In this document: positions 12,646-26,559 of the stretch, piece after piece | Layout of the letters: each line of letters opens with the position of its first letter | How positions within the stretch are numbered: position 1 is the stretch's first letter | NCBI GenBank assembly: GCA_951230915.1 | Contig: OX579634.1 | Location: 54,945,570 to 55,009,569, forward strand | Origin: Antitrichia curtipendula | Taxonomy: Eukaryota > Streptophyta > Bryopsida > Hypnales > Leucodontaceae | DNA: 64,000 nt | Reading direction: 5' to 3' | Program-made: the position numbers and the translations under genes | The notes under the pieces: model-generated | Database searches by the model: none | What the model was told of the DNA's origin: nothing | What the model saw: only the letters and a program-made list of their open reading frames with translations

Positions 12646-14929
12646 AATCAAATATATAATAATAATATAAAAATATAAATTAATTAAAAATATATAATAA
12701 TAATTTTAAAAAATTGAATAGCTATTGTATTTTAGAACCAAATTTATTTATTTATATTCATAAATTTTATTTTATATTATAATATATTATTGCCAATAGT
12801 AAAAGTAATAATATTTTATTTATTAGGTTTAGCTTATCACTAACTAATCACAAACAAGAGCATCAATCCTTTTGAAACTATAACCCCTATCTATACAATA
12901 GCTACTTTTTACTTGTTTTTTCTTGCTTATTTTGCGATAGCATTCCAAGTAATTCACTATATCATATAATCCATACGTATGTGCATCAAAGATTTTTATT
13001 TGGAGGGATATTTAGTTATTATTTCACAATAGATATGCCCCTATTTTTTCTACTTTTGTTTTTTGCCCATTTTCCTACATCCTATAGTAGTTTAAAATGA
13101 AATTTGAAGAATTTAAGCATGTACCTATTGTAATTCAAAAATTCATATACAATTTTAATGTTGATTGGTTTACCATGTCCATTTTGATAATTGTTTACAT
13201 CATCCTCAGAAACAATACATACACAGACATCATATTTGAAACAATTCATTTAAATAAATCATACATGTACAATGGAAGAAAATATAATAAAAAATAAAAT
13301 CTACAATTAGTATTATATAGTCTAGGTTTTACCTATGCAATGTGTCCTTGAAGATTGCCCGCCACATAACTAAGTTGGAGCAAATGAACAAATAACAACC
13401 CAAAATGAGACATTGTTCATTATTTTGTCTATTTGCAAATGGAAAATGGAAGCTTGCTCATGTGGGTTCTTTCCCTTGCTTTTAGACCACCCCTTGCGTA
13501 GTGTACTGTGTATGTACTATTGTATAGTAGTTGTAACACAACACACTTCAAAGACGTGATGCTATAGTAACTTGAATATTTTTTAAATTATTAGCTCCAA
13601 CATTTAAAATATATCCTATAGTAGGTCTCACGTTGTTTCTAAAATAATCGCTAATGAAGTACCTAAAGATAACATATGCCATTGACGTCCCATTCCATGT
13701 TGCCACTAGATGAAATTTAAATGGCCTATAGGGCTACAAGTTCTTCCAAGTTTTCAGATTGTGGGAACTTGGAGGCGGCAGTAGTCTGACATGGCAGAGT
13801 GATTGCCACATCTGATAATATTAAGATTTTTATTTTTAAAATTATTTAATTTATTTGAATTTTGGCTAGCCGTGGTTGGTTCCTAGCATGAAGAACAAGC
13901 CTAAAACAGACCTTCAATATAGTTGAAAAAACATCTAATGCTTGGAGATACTAGTTTCAATTGTCTTGATGATGAAGGTACAACATCAAGGTCAGGTGGT
14001 ACGTTCATGTTGTTCCATAAGGATGGTCATGACAATAACTTTGTAAGAGGTCCATTCAAGGCTTCATTTTAAAATTTATACTACCATGATCTACCGTGCC
14101 AAAAACATGGCTCTAAAATTTACAATCTTCAATGGGTGTCATTAGTAGCACAAAGAGCTATAGAACCCTGTTTTTTTTATTAATAATAAAAGTTTGTTGA
14201 ATTTGAATATGAATCAATTTGTGCTTCAAAAACTCTTCATAAAATCTATTACAATATATTTATTAAAACAATACACTCGTGGATTAAATAACACATAAAA
14301 AAAACCCATAAATATTCTTATAGTATTTGAAAGGTCTCACAAATTATTTAATATAAAAACCATGGTTCACTTGCTACATATTTTTCTTGGTTGCCACTTT
14401 ATTTCATAGGTTTGGGTTGTGTGTATAATTGAGTGGATCAAGTGTTGCCGAAGTCCATATCTATGTAACTTATTGCAAGGTTGGCTACCAGTATATGACC
14501 TAACAAAACATGGGAGATGAACACAACAATTTGAAGAGAGACACAATGGCACAAAATAAGCATTAAAAATGATTCTTTTAGAATTCTACAATAGGGTCTG
14601 TCAAAAATGCCCAAGACATCATCCACCCATCATGTTACTATAAATCTGGAAATTCCAACAATTTGGAATTGATCCAATCTTCACTGTTGATTTGAATCCC
14701 TTTTGCAATACATAGTAACATTTAGGACTCCAATTTTTTTTTTAAAAACACATTGTTTTAACTCTTCTATGGACTTTGAAAATATGATCCAATTTAGCTC
14801 TTTCAAAAATCCATGACCACTATTTTAAGATTAAAGCCAAGTAAAGCAATATAATTTGTAGATGCCTCAATCTATACTACAATACATGATGAGTTACTAA
14901 AAAAATAACAAGAATGTTCTTTTCATTAA
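12646..14929. other. Very AT-rich intergenic DNA
   Basis: No gene, RNA or clear repeat boundary was recognised. Confidence 0.3.
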
Positions 14930-15847
14930 CCCCTTAAGTTCCTTGACTACATTTTCCCCCAAAATGCTTGAAAACTGCCATTTTGAGCACAAGTACCAAA
15001 TTTTGAAAAAAAAAAAAAAATTTGGATACATGTAACCATAATATCTTGTAGTACGCTGGTTTGAAAAGATTTTAAAAAAATTCAGAATTTTCCATCGTGT
15101 GGATTGCAAGATATTAGCGTTTGAATTAACAAAATTCCTTTTTGTCCGTGCGAAAAAATGTGCAGCTACACTTCACAAGGTCACATTTATATGAGAAATA
15201 CCCAAAATGGTGGTTACTCTTTGGATTCATTCTTCAGAGTAGGTTGGCTACATGCTTGAAAAAATTCAGATCATTTGAAATTGTACAACGTATAGAAAAA
15301 AATAGTAAGTAGAAAGAAGTAGAAAATGGCTCAAAACACTTAATTGTTAAGAAGTTAATTATGGAATTGAAAAATGCCAATTCCAGTGGTTTTAATGTTG
15401 TAATAAACAATCTACATCCTGTAATTTTTATTTTTATTAAATACTGAAAATTGAATGAAATAAATGACTCCAAGGTTTATTTTAGAGTAGAGAATCCATA
15501 ACTGCCTACAAACTAAAATTCCTCATAACTTTTGACTCATTGATTGAAATGGAATGATTCAAATCTTTCTACGTATATAAATCTAAAAAATCAATTTCAG
15601 TAGGGTGTTTTTTTGAAAAAAGTGATTTTTAAAAATCTGCCCAGACTACCCACCTAGTAAAAAAAAATATATTAGGCCATAATTTTTTACTCATATTTTC
15701 TAATGTCCTAAAATTTTGTTTACATGAAAGATATTCCTTGTCTACAACTTTTGTTAAAATTTGGGCCTAAAATATGCAAATTTCTAGTCACAAGTACTTG
15801 CCCAAAATTACTATGTTGCTAAAAATAGCAAGCTAGTCCTTTAGGGA
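14930..15847 (-). mobile_element. TTAA-bounded TIR element (918 bp)
   Basis: TTAA flanks both ends. The left end is CCCCTTAAGTTCC and the right end CTAGTCCTTTAGGGA. It is an inverted relative of the element at 43435: the text around 14960-15010 is the complement of 44250-44310, and the two run in opposite orientation throughout. The interior is AT-rich and has no long open frame. Confidence 0.7.
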
Positions 15848-15851
15848 TTAA

Positions 15852-17768
15852 AAAGACTCTTATATAGTAGTATATGGAGTTTTTAGAATCCATACTACAA
15901 CTTTAAAAGTCCATGTTTCTTTATTTAAAAAAAAACACTTCTAAATAATTATATATTTGTCTTTGCATTACGATGTAGTGAATCATCTACAATGCGGCTT
16001 GCAATACAAAGGTCATGCTCAAACCAACAATGTGACTTAAAAAGTGGTCTAGTCAACCAAGCACATACACTTTGCTCTTGTCTATTCACACTTAGTGCAC
16101 CCCATATTCATCAATATAGAAATAGATATAAATATATGAGATTTTAACTACATAGAATATATAAAATGTTGCCTAAACCAATTTCTATCTAGAGGTCAAC
16201 ATTGCAATTTTAGTTTTTGAAAATACACAAATTAAATATCTATAAACCAATTTTTTCAAATTCTCAAATTTGACCTAATTGAGAATTCTGACTAACATAA
16301 AACAATTATAAACATTTGAAACTTCAAAAAACTATTTTCAAAACTATACTTTAAATTACAAATTTCTCTTTCTTTTCTATGATTATATCATATTAGATTT
16401 TTTCAAATATAGATGTAATGAAATGTTCTTTGTAATGTCAAAAGTCCTTCTTGTATAGGGGATATAGATGAAATTTTTTAAAATTATATTTATGTACAAT
16501 TGAAATGTATTATATTCAAAAAATTAAATTACTAGTTCATCAATAATAATTATTAAAAAAACACTAAATCATGACATTAGAACATGGTTGGGATTGTTAT
16601 TGTTTGTAACAACGATATAGTCTATACTTGTTTTGAACTTAGAAGCCTTAGAAAAACATAACTATCTTTCTTTATGTTTTGCATAGATAGAAAGGTCCAT
16701 GTTGTTTCAGTCTACATTTGAAATGCATTGATATAGTATAAGTTGGATACTTGGAATATGTGGAAGGAACATTTATTTACTTTCATGGGTACAAGAAACA
16801 TGTAGAAGTGAAGTGGCACAAAATAAGATTCTATTTGTGGTGATTTAATCTTGACTTGTGTTGATATTGGTCCATGAATCATTGAAAGTGCGTCTCAATG
16901 ATGGGATTGTAATAGGAAGTGACTAAAAAAGCAAGGGAAAATTTGTGTATTTTATTTAAGTGATCAGATTTCAAAAGTATATAACTAACGTGATATACCC
17001 TACTAAAAAAATGCATGTGTGAGTAAACTCTAAGATCTACATTTGGTCTAGCTTGACATAAATTTGGAATTAAAAAAAATTCCAATTAGATTCATGGATC
17101 AAAAAGTGGTGTTGCTTGAATAAATGGGGAGGGTTGTTAGATAACTTTAGAAACACATGCAAAGCTCTTGCATCTATCATTTTTTAAATTTGACAAATAT
17201 ATAAATAACATGATATTATATGCAAGTGTATAAAAGAAAAACCTATGTATAGTGGAAAATATCAATCCAAGAAAAATCAATGTATATTGTTCCCATTTGG
17301 TGGAATAAATATAAGATATTGGTTACAAATGAGGGGCCTTGCCAAAAAAATCTAATTTTAAATGCTTCAATATTTATTAAGTGTATAATATTTTTTAGTT
17401 TTAAAAAATTACAAATTATTAGACAAAAGCAAAAGTGTATTATATGATAGACAAAATGAAAAGGTGGTTTGTTTGCTTTCTTTTTCAACCCCAATTTGTT
17501 ACTTTAAAAGTGAATGGAATACTGTACCCACAAGGTAGGATCAGTAAAAAATGATTATTTTGAAGAATGCCAAAAATAAATCAAATGAAAAAAAAACATT
17601 GCCAAATTTAGTTTAAATGATTTGACCAAGTTGTTGTAAAATAATAGAATTTCTAATATAAGTCAACATGTCTAAAGATCCTCTACCATTAAGTAAATTT
17701 ATGATGACAAAAGAGAAGAAATTTTACATTGATATTTAGTGAGAAAGGAAGATGGAGAGATCATTTTT
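15852..17768. other. AT-rich intergenic DNA, nothing recognised
   Basis: Only short minus-strand frames occur, without motifs. Confidence 0.3.
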
Positions 17769-17960
17769 ATAATGAAATCCATTGTCCTTCATGAACCCTC
17801 AAAGGATATGGGACAATTTGAAGATTGAGTTCCTACTAATCTAAACCACTTACGTATCCCACATGGGATTTTTTACCTCCTATCATCCAATTTGTTTAAA
17901 GAGTTTGTCTTCCTCATTTGAACGCTCATCTAAGAGTAAGTGATTTTTGGAGTTCAGTGC
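17769..17960. repeat. Dispersed LTR-like repeat (second copy)
   Basis: It shares the ordered blocks 'gaaatccattgt', 'gagttcctactaat', 'cccacatggg' and 'aaagagtttgtct' with 24340-24940 and 10395-11045. It may be a retrotransposon LTR remnant. Confidence 0.45.
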
Positions 17961-18859
17961 CAAACATTTTGGATTTTTTTCAATATAATGTAAAATTTTA
18001 AAATGTCGAAGCTACCTTGGGAACTTTAATTAAATATTTGGCATCAATGTGCCAACCCTATTGTATGATTACGATAATCACCAAACAACCTTATTGTTCT
18101 AAAAACACGTTAAAAAGGTGGGAATAAATTAAGAACACCAATTAATAATACAACATTGTGAGGAAATCTCAATTTTCATGCACTCAATCTACACATTTAC
18201 TAAAGTAGAAGAAAGCAAATGGCGTAGAACAAAAGACTAGTGTTAGGAGTATCAAAAAGAGACCACAAAACAACATGATGGACATATACAACAATATGTG
18301 CACTTTCAATGGCTACAAATTACAAGACAATATAGTACTCATTAAATGACAAGATTTTTTTTTATTGGATCAAATTGGTAAATGAAAAAGAATTCCAACA
18401 CAATTTTCAATGCATGATGTGGACAATGTAAGAATAAGTTATGAATTTTACCTATGAGTAGATTTTCAATGAGTTATTACCTAAGTGCCAGTGATAGGTA
18501 TATCATAAATAGACTCAAAGTTATAATTTTTTAATCTTATTTATCCTCAAAACTAATGTCAATCTTTATTCTAGACAAGAATCCAGATTAGACAATTTTT
18601 GGTTACTAATGATTTTGAATGTATGTTCTTCTTTACAAGTATATACAAAAATTTTGTCCTAGAGTAAAACCAATGTAACATTGCATTGCGACTATAGCTA
18701 AACCGTCTTGATTTGGAACCTTGAAGCAATAGGGGCCCTTCTCCAAGGCGGGGCACAACCTAATAAACTCTCTTCTTAACTTTAGCTGCAATACTCTTCC
18801 AATCTACATAGTCAAACTTCCCCAAATTTTTCTTCACATTTCCAAAGTGTTAGTCTTAA
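17961..18859. other. AT-rich intergenic DNA, nothing recognised
   Basis: No gene or element boundary was recognised. Confidence 0.3.
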
Positions 18860-19304
18860 CCCATAAACGATACTAAAGACGTTTTCCGGCCGTTGAATGA
18901 CAAAGAATCTCTCCATGTAGGACATAAATGCAATTATTCATCCTCCCAATTTTGTATGAAAAAGGACGGTCTTCTACAATAGATTGACTTCTAGTAAGTG
19001 CTTCTATATATTTCTATGCCAACAATTTACACGGTTCCAAAATAGATGATTTCTACAGGGACTAGCCTATCGATTAAGGATTAAACTACAAGCTGGTCGT
19101 CATGGAAATCATCTATTTTGGAACCATGTGAATTGTTGGCTTAAAAAAATGCATATCACTCACTGGAAGTCAGTCTATTGTAGAAGACCTTCCCTTTTCA
19201 CATGAAATTGGGAGGATGAATAATTGCATTTATGTTCTACATGGAGAGATTTTGTGTCATTCATTAGCCATAAAACGTCCTCAGTGTTGTTTATGGATTA
19301 AGGG
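18860..19304. mobile_element. Fold-back element bounded by TTAA
   Basis: The arms of roughly 200 bp (18860-19065 and 19095-19304) are inverted copies. For example, the complement of gaatctctccatgta occurs as tacatggagagatt near 19240. TTAA flanks both ends (18856-18859, 19305-19308). The right end carries about 12 extra bases, so the termini are imperfect. Confidence 0.65.
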
Positions 19305-19346
19305 TTAAACAAAATTTTATTTTTTCATTTTAGAACTATTTTTTAA

Positions 19347-19994
19347 CCCCTAAATGCCCAAGGCTTGTTTTGAGCATCTTGAAATTTGCTCTAAATTGAA
19401 CAAAATGCCAACATTTTAATAAGTTGTATCAATTTTTTTTGAATTGTAACCATACAAATTCAAACTAGACATGTTAGAGATCTCGTAAGAAAAGAAAATA
19501 CAACAATATCACATATAGAGTGAAAGGTTATAATGTTTGACCATGAGGGTGTTAAAACTGCAAAAGTGATGTGAAGTCTTTCAATCCTCTTTTCACAAGT
19601 CAAATCTAAAAAGTTGGTGACCAAAAACATTTGAGGTTAAAGGGCCTAACATGTATAACACCATTCAATTTATGGCTTCTTAAAATCTCTTTTACAATTT
19701 TTTTGAATGAATTTTGAATGTGTTTTTTTCTCCAAGATTTAGTGTATTTGAGGCTCATTTTCAAGAGCTCTCAACACTACGAGAAGTCAAGATTGCAATG
19801 GATACCCTTTCACAAAATCTTGAATAGAAAAATCACTATAATTTATTTTCAAGATCAGATTTTTGATGCTAAAACTAGACTTCAAGAAGAACTTTTCAAA
19901 AATATAAAATACTAAAAATAAAAACTTGGTTAGGTTTTATTTAGCTTCAAAGTTTTGCAAACACCAAATTTGGGTGCCTTGGGGCATTTAGGGG
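19347..19994. mobile_element. TTAA-bounded TIR element, 648 bp (copy A)
   Basis: The ends are CCCCTAAATGCCCAAGGC and GCCTTGGGGCATTTAGGGG, each adjoining TTAA. The element at 27293 has the same length, orientation and order of internal blocks, so these are two insertions of one family. No transposase frame is present. Confidence 0.8.
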
Positions 19995-20566
19995 TTAAAT
20001 ATTTGTTCACTGCACTCCCCAAAATGACTGTTTCTGGCAATTGCAACGAAGTGGTTCCTAATGGGGCTAATAGCGTTTCCACAGAACAGACTGTGATTTT
20101 GGATGTATGTGGCCAAAGCAAATGGGGGATGGATGATGGAAGGGTTTAAATTTAGCTTTGCCTCGTCCTCCATCCTTTGCAAACTTTTAGCAAACAGGCG
20201 CGATTCTGTCTGATATGAACTCCAGTGTGAATATGCCTACAAGGGAGGTAAATACTTTATAAAAAGGGGGGTGGGGGTGGGGTCCCAAGTCAACAACTAA
20301 TCTTTTTGGAATCCCTGCGCACCTGAGGATTGTACGAAGCACCAAATTCCAGGGCCCAAGCCCTTGAACATGACCATGACCAGGTCATGTTTGCAGTTTT
20401 CCACCCCTTTAATTCAATGGTGAGAATCCGCGGAAGCAAGCGCAATCTCCATGGGACCCAGGGGGAGAGGAGGCATGATGGTCCAAGTCGGAGCGTTTTG
20501 GCTCATCTGCCCAACCTTGAAGGCAGGAATTTTCACTTGGGGGGTGATTGCGGTATAATTGATTGG

Positions 20567-20610
20567 GTCCCCTTCCCCTTCCCCTTCCCCTTCCCCTTCC
20601 CCTTCCCTTG
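20567..20610. repeat. (CCCCTT)n microsatellite
   Basis: Six to seven tandem units of CCCCTT are followed by degenerate copies. This inflates an open frame that would otherwise look like a 151-residue protein. Confidence 0.9.
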
Positions 20611-20918
20611 CCTTCCGTTTCGGCCTCCTACAGTGATTTTGCCAAGATTTGATTTGCTAGGCTGCTACTTTGGGAGACCGCCGTCGCTGTTGCCCCGCCC
20701 ATTTTGGGTTTGTGTAGGTCATGTGGGGGTGGAGTGTGGTTTCCTCCAAACTGGATGTGTGATCAATTTCCACCTCTGGTGGTGAAATTATTAGATCCCA
20801 GCATTTTCAACCCACCACTGCAACACCACCAATGAGATGGAGCATTTCTGTACTGCATTTGTTGCCTTACTGGTTTGTGGAGCAGAGGTGAGGAAAGGCC
20901 TTGTGTTCACAGAAGCTA

Positions 20919-21138
20919 AGGTGGAGGCACCTTAAAGCATCCCTGCACCCAATACCGTCAGTATCCAGAAATGGAAGTCATTTCAGAAGTTGCATGTACG
21001 TAAGCTTAACAGCACTTATGATTATTGACTAACACCATTAAGTCATGTAAGCATGACTCACATCTGCGTTTTAGAATGACACCCCTCTAAAGATACTGAC
21101 GGCATTGGGTGTAAGGACGCTTTAAGGTGCCTCCACCT
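20919..21138. mobile_element. MITE with AGGTGGAGGCACC ends, TA target site
   Basis: The ends are AGGTGGAGGCACCTTAAAGC and its near-complement, and the inverted identity continues through ccCAATaCCGTCAGTATC for about 50 bp. TA flanks both sides (20917-20918, 21139-21140). The family recurs at 34140. Confidence 0.85.
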
Positions 21139-21140
21139 TA

Positions 21141-23896
21141 CATGTGAGGAAGTTTTGAGTAGGATGCTCACCACTTTGACCCGATTGGACATAACAATCA
21201 CAAAGTATTTTTGGGCACTGCCAAACAAAAAGTGCTTTTAGGCATATTTGCCATGATATGAATGGTCGAGGTACCTTCAAACAATGCCCTGACCATTCTT
21301 CGACCGATGAATGATAAAAATCATTCCATGTAAGACAAAAGTGCAGTTGTTCATTCTAGGAATGTTCTGTGAAAAGGGGAGGTCTTCCATAATAGTTTGT
21401 CCTTTGATGAATGCTCTTGTTTTTTTTTAAACAAATGATTCATATAGTATCAAAAAGGATGATTCCTATGGTGATCAACTTGTCTTTTAAGGGTTAACAA
21501 ACATTGAAAGGGGGGTGGGGTGGGGCTTCATTTTGCTCCCCTAGAAAGCACAAGCTCCTAGCGTTGTAACTTTTCTAGCCAGCCAATGGCTCTCTGCAAC
21601 TTCCCAGTTAGCTAATGACACTGGCATTGCAATTTCCAACTAACTAATGACTCTATGCAAATGAAACTAAATTCACTCCTAGGGATCCAAAGAGGTATTA
21701 TCCCAATCTCTGAGGGGGGGAATGGTTTAGGATGGTTAACAATGTTATGCTCAGTGTAGGCTCTGCAGTTAGGCATAATATCATTTGTTTGGGGACATTG
21801 TTTTGACAACACTCGAGAGATTCTAAGCATTGCAAGTCTTTGTAGCAAGGGTCACTTTTATGATGGCGTTGATTGAATGATAGTACATGGGGGTAGAAGG
21901 TACTATAAGAAAATCCAAAAAATAGCAAGCCAAAGGCTATAGTTTTGTTGTGCCTTTGAAAGTGAAGAGGAGTTTGTAGGTTGGGTTGGACCTCATTTTG
22001 TTTGCTCCACCACACAACTATCTTTGTAGCACCTCAATGATGGGTGCATTGAAGATGCTTTAATTAAAAAGTGAGAAATGCTATGGAATCAAAGCCACTA
22101 GCAATATAGTTATTTGTTCTTTCTAATTTATAATTATTATTGTAAACACAATTTTCTTCTAATGTAAAGCAAGTAAACCAATCCAACATGCAGAACCTAT
22201 TACATTAATTATATTTGGGGGGAACATTTGTAATATTTTTGAAACACTTGGAGTCTTGGAGGATCATCTTTCAAGAAGAAATAGCACATGGACTTATGTT
22301 GAACTATTAAATTGATAGAGAGAATAGTAGAAAAGATGTTATTAGGATTCAGAAGTTCAAAGAGAGTGGAAAAGAACATAGAGTGGAAAAAGAGCCAAAA
22401 GGATATCTAAATGGACAAAATATGGTATCTTTATGCACAATAAAGATTATTTTTAAAGACATATAGTACAATATTCTATCTACATTAAAGAAAATATCTT
22501 AATCTTTAGAGGGACAAAATATTCTTACTAACATTAAAGAGTCAAAATAAACCTTCTATACCTCCCTCCAATTGCATGAACAAATTTTCATAGCACCCAA
22601 GTGGTCACCAAACCCATCATCAATACTATTTTTTGAAAAAACAACAAGTACAAGGTGCCTCACATGGGCAAGGCTAAACTATCTAGGAGAGGAATGCTCC
22701 CTAATTGTTTGACTTACCTCTACAAGGTCATTCAACACAATCAATGCTTTCTCAATGGTCAAAATTAGTAAACGGAATTTTTTAGTAGGACAAAAACTGT
22801 ATCTGATTTGGAGGGTTTTAGTAGGACAAAGGGAGTATTTTTTTAAACAATAAAATTCATTGTGAATTTTTAAAGTACTAATTATGTGTGTGCCCATTTT
22901 AGCCGTGTTTTGCAACAAGATCGCAATGAAGTGGAGTTGACAACCTAAAGTCACATATACATATACAATATTAAGTACACAATGTCGCATCTCTTATCAC
23001 AAAATCTATCATGTTTTCATCTTGGAAAATATCATGCAATGTTCATGATGAAAACCTAGAGTGCAACAAATGAGCATTCTACTTTGACTTGAGCTTGACA
23101 AGTGAGCATCCTACTTCGACATGAGCTTGATGATTCATTGCAATTTGAAGTTGCTAGTAAGGTAGACCAACCCAATTTTGTTTGCTATCCTATTACACCA
23201 TCCTGTCTTTGGTCCCAATTCCATCCAAAAAAACATCCAAATCCGTTCATTTTCAAACAAAATCATTGCATTAATGTCATTAAGGGATAACTTGTCAACT
23301 CTTTAATAGTGAACACTCGAATACCATTGGATACATGGAAAGGTGGTTATGGGTTGTTTATAGGACATTTATGACTCCACTCTACGAATGGTTTTGTAAT
23401 TTCAAGACAAAACAATTTAAAAATTCATAGATTTTACAATTTTAATTAGAAAATTATAATTCCACTAGGATTTAATTTGTGAAACAAGCACACACCTCTA
23501 AAAAAAATATGTGCCGTTCTTGGAATTTGCCCCAAGATATTTAGATTGCAAATCAAGCCCTTAACAGTAGCTCCCAAAATGGAACAATTCATCAAAATGG
23601 AATGATTAAAAGCTTTCCACGTCAGTGGTAATAGGCTTGTCTACTTTGCACTGTCTATATAAAAGCCTAACCCATATGTAAAATGCCGCAGTTTCCCTGG
23701 AGAACTCAAATGACTGCAGCAGCATAAAACACCAATAGGAATTTCTGGACACACATAGGCTACAAGGATCGCAAAAAGAAGATGATGTAATCTCATAGTC
23801 AGCTCACCTCGAGGTCATGGAATGTTCATGAAATTCTCTTTTGGAACGTAAAGATGAGTTAAGTTCGGCTTTGGAGCAGCCCCCACAGCAACACGC
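21141..23896. other. Intergenic DNA with faint repeats
   Basis: The segment around 21230-21496 loosely resembles an arm of the fold-back at 18860 and ends aagggTTAA. The rest carries only short frames. No gene was recognised. Confidence 0.3.
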
Positions 23897-24426
23897 TAAG
23901 GGCATCCCCACTCCAACTCAACAACTGACTCAAACTGGGCAAATGGCCGTGCCCAGCCAAAATGCGTGCTTCACGGCAGGCACGCCAAGTCCCAGAGAAT
24001 GGCCGGGCGCGGCAGAAACTGGAGAGCGGACGGAAAAGTAGTGTTCGTTCCCCGTGGCTGGGCATGTCAGAGGACACATGAATCGAGGTACGGAGCGCAT
24101 GTTTCCAGGCAGGTTTCCCCACGAACGAGCTCCAGGCTACGCATGACAACCTACTGTATTAGGCACACCAGGCTACTGCCATATTCCTAATAACTAAGAA
24201 ATAAATCAACTTAAATGATTTATATACCAATGTCACTATTCCTATTACAATCAATTATCATCAATTTAAATTGGGTGACAACATGAATGAATAGTTTCAT
24301 GGGTAGATGGTGAAAAGTAAGGTTGGAGAGGTAGATTTTATAGAGAAATCCATTGTTCATCGTGAGCCCTCAAAAAGTATGGGATAATTAGAATAAAAGA
24401 GCTTGACTCCTCATTGTAAAAAGTTA

Positions 24427-24800
24427 GAATTGTGTTGAAAGTAGAATTTTAGACCTAATTTAGTCACAATAGAATAATTTTTTCTAAAAAAATTTGAACT
24501 AAGAAAAGTTGTTAAATAAATATAAATTTCACCACCAAAAATCTGTTTGAGATTTGGATTTTCTAATCAAAATTTATGGACAAAATTCACAAAGGGGGTG
24601 GAAGGGAATTTTTTTTGACATTTTCAAACATCCTCTCTGAAATTTGTCCATAATTTTTTATTGGAGGATTCAAATCTCAAACGGATTGTTTGAGGTGAAA
24701 TTTATATTAATTTAACAACTTTCTTTAGTTCAAAATTTTTTAGAAAAAGTTATTCTACTATGCCTAAATTAGGTCTAAAATTCTATTTTTAACACAATTC
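24427..24800. mobile_element. Nested fold-back element
   Basis: The arms start GAATTGTGTT and end AACACAATTC. Long inverted blocks are visible, such as ttagacctaatttag against ctaaattaggtctaa, and tcaaatctcaaacgg against tgtttgagatttgga. It lies inside the 23900-25158 element, so it is a younger or co-carried insertion. Confidence 0.7.
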
Positions 24801-24814
24801 CTATTTTGACTTAG

Positions 24815-24960
24815 CTATGAGTGGTTGAGCTCTTACCAATTCTAATATTATTTATCCCACATGGGTTGTTCTACTTCCTACCACCCCATGTGTATATAAA
24901 GAGATTCTCTCCTCCTTCTCCATCAATATTTTGAAATGAAATTGACTTCGGAAGCAAAGG
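24815..24960. repeat. Dispersed LTR-like repeat (third copy)
   Basis: It contains 'gttgagctcttaccaattct', 'cccacatgggttgtt' and 'ccccatgtgtatataaagag', matching 10395-11045. It provides the empty-site sequence for the MITE at 10472. Confidence 0.5.
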
Positions 24961-25207
24961 AAGTTAGTCACTTAATTCATTTCTCTCAATGAATTAAAAT
25001 TTTAATAGTTAGTCTTTTAAATCGCGGAACAATGTTGCAGTGTGGGGTTCACTGTGTTGCTGTGGACCACTCTCCCTTCCTACGAGCCGGCCGCATTTCT
25101 CCAACACTCCAAAGAGCCACTTGGAGTGTCTTTTTGCCAAGTTGGAGTGGGGATGCTCTAAAGCAACACTGTGAAGCAAATCAATGGAGGACATTCCTCA
25201 TTATTAA

Positions 25208-26087
25208 CCCTTTAGTGATCGGTTGACCATTTTGTAGTCGATTTTGGGACTCTTGGTGTGATGCTATTCAAAATACATTTGATCACAAAAAACTCAAAGA
25301 GTAATGTAATTAGAGTGTCTTCATGCGCTTCAAACAAAACCAATTTTAAGGGAATTGGAGCATTGATGAATTAGCTATGAGGTTGCAAACTCAAATGGCC
25401 TGGACCTTCAAATGGAAAGTGTTCAACAAAAATACAAAAAAATGTCAACCAAATTGTGAGATTTTTTTGTAACTTGATGTCTTGACAAGGCATAAGTGTT
25501 TCTTTGTAATCTCATGAATGCCCAAAGTAAACTTATGCATTGGTATTTATGTAGCGCAAATTCTAAAGGGTCATTCAAATCATTGATTTTTGAGAATTAA
25601 AGAAAGCAACTCAAACTCCAACAAGACTCTAGAAACAAACATGATGTAGAGGTACATTTCACTTTATTCAATGTACCAAATCTGCACATTTTAGAAGGGT
25701 ATTCGCATTGATGACCACAGATGACCATTTTTTGTGAACTTCAAAAATTTGTAACTAATTTCACAAAGCTTGGAAAAATATGAAACGACTTGGGTTAGAT
25801 GCCTATTCTACTTGTCTTTTGTGGAAAATTTACTAAAAAATATTAATAGATGTTTCACCTCCCCAAAATTCAATTTTAGCCCTTAAAAGGTTCATTAATG
25901 GACCTTCTACCTTATTTATAGAGATTTATACCGTTGGATGAGTTTGATTTTTTGTTAGGTTGAAGAATCTCCCTTATGGAAACACCTTGTACGGTTTGAT
26001 CTAAGACTACATCTTTAGAGTGGCCGTAAAGTTCACTTTCTTGAAAAACTACGCCCGCCCTCCAAATCAACCACGGTCACTAAAGGG
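25208..26087. mobile_element. TTAA-bounded TIR element, 880 bp
   Basis: The left end is CCCTTTAGTGATCGG and the right end GGTCACTAAAGGG, each next to TTAA (25204-25207, 26088-26091). The interior has a repeat shared with 7090-7290. No transposase is visible. Confidence 0.75.
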
Positions 26088-26559
26088 TTAAGAGATCAAT
26101 GGTGCATAATTTTTACGTTGTGGCTTCAACGTCTTGCTCTTACTGTACTTCAAATCAGCATGCTTGAAAAGATGCAGTGCATTCATACAATCCTATATAT
26201 TATGATGATCTAGACCACCACAACTTACATTCTACATTTCCTTGCAGAAAAGAGCTACACAATTGAACTTAGATTATGTTTGCACTTGGTGTTAGGGATG
26301 ATGTTTGCAATGTGAATCTGGTCCAGAACTAGGTCTAAATTTGTTTCTACAACCCCCAATAACAACACTCTTTAACACTAAATGAGAAGTAACTTTGAAC
26401 TTATTCTTCTGAAATTGCCATTTGGCTAAATCAGTTAACATTTGAAGGTCTAAGACATTGAAAATTTTTAGACATGGTTGCAATTGGGTTAAGGATTTGC
26501 AGTCAGAACAATACGTAGGAGTTATTTTATGTGTAGGTAACAATACTTGACAATTGGTA

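Larger units (their letters stand above)
23900..25158. mobile_element. TIR element with GRGCATCCCCACTCCAACT ends
   Basis: The left end is GGGCATCCCCACTCCAACT and the right end is the complement of GAGCATCCCCACTCCAACT. TAA flanks both ends, which suggests a PIF/Harbinger-type target site. AGCAACAC also lies close to both ends, so an 8-bp hAT-type duplication with small irregularities is an alternative. The 1.26-kb body contains a nested fold-back and an LTR-like repeat rather than a transposase. Confidence 0.7.

Noticed and set aside
20330..20785. 151-codon open frame
   Set aside because: It runs through a (CCCCTT)n microsatellite and has no protein motif.
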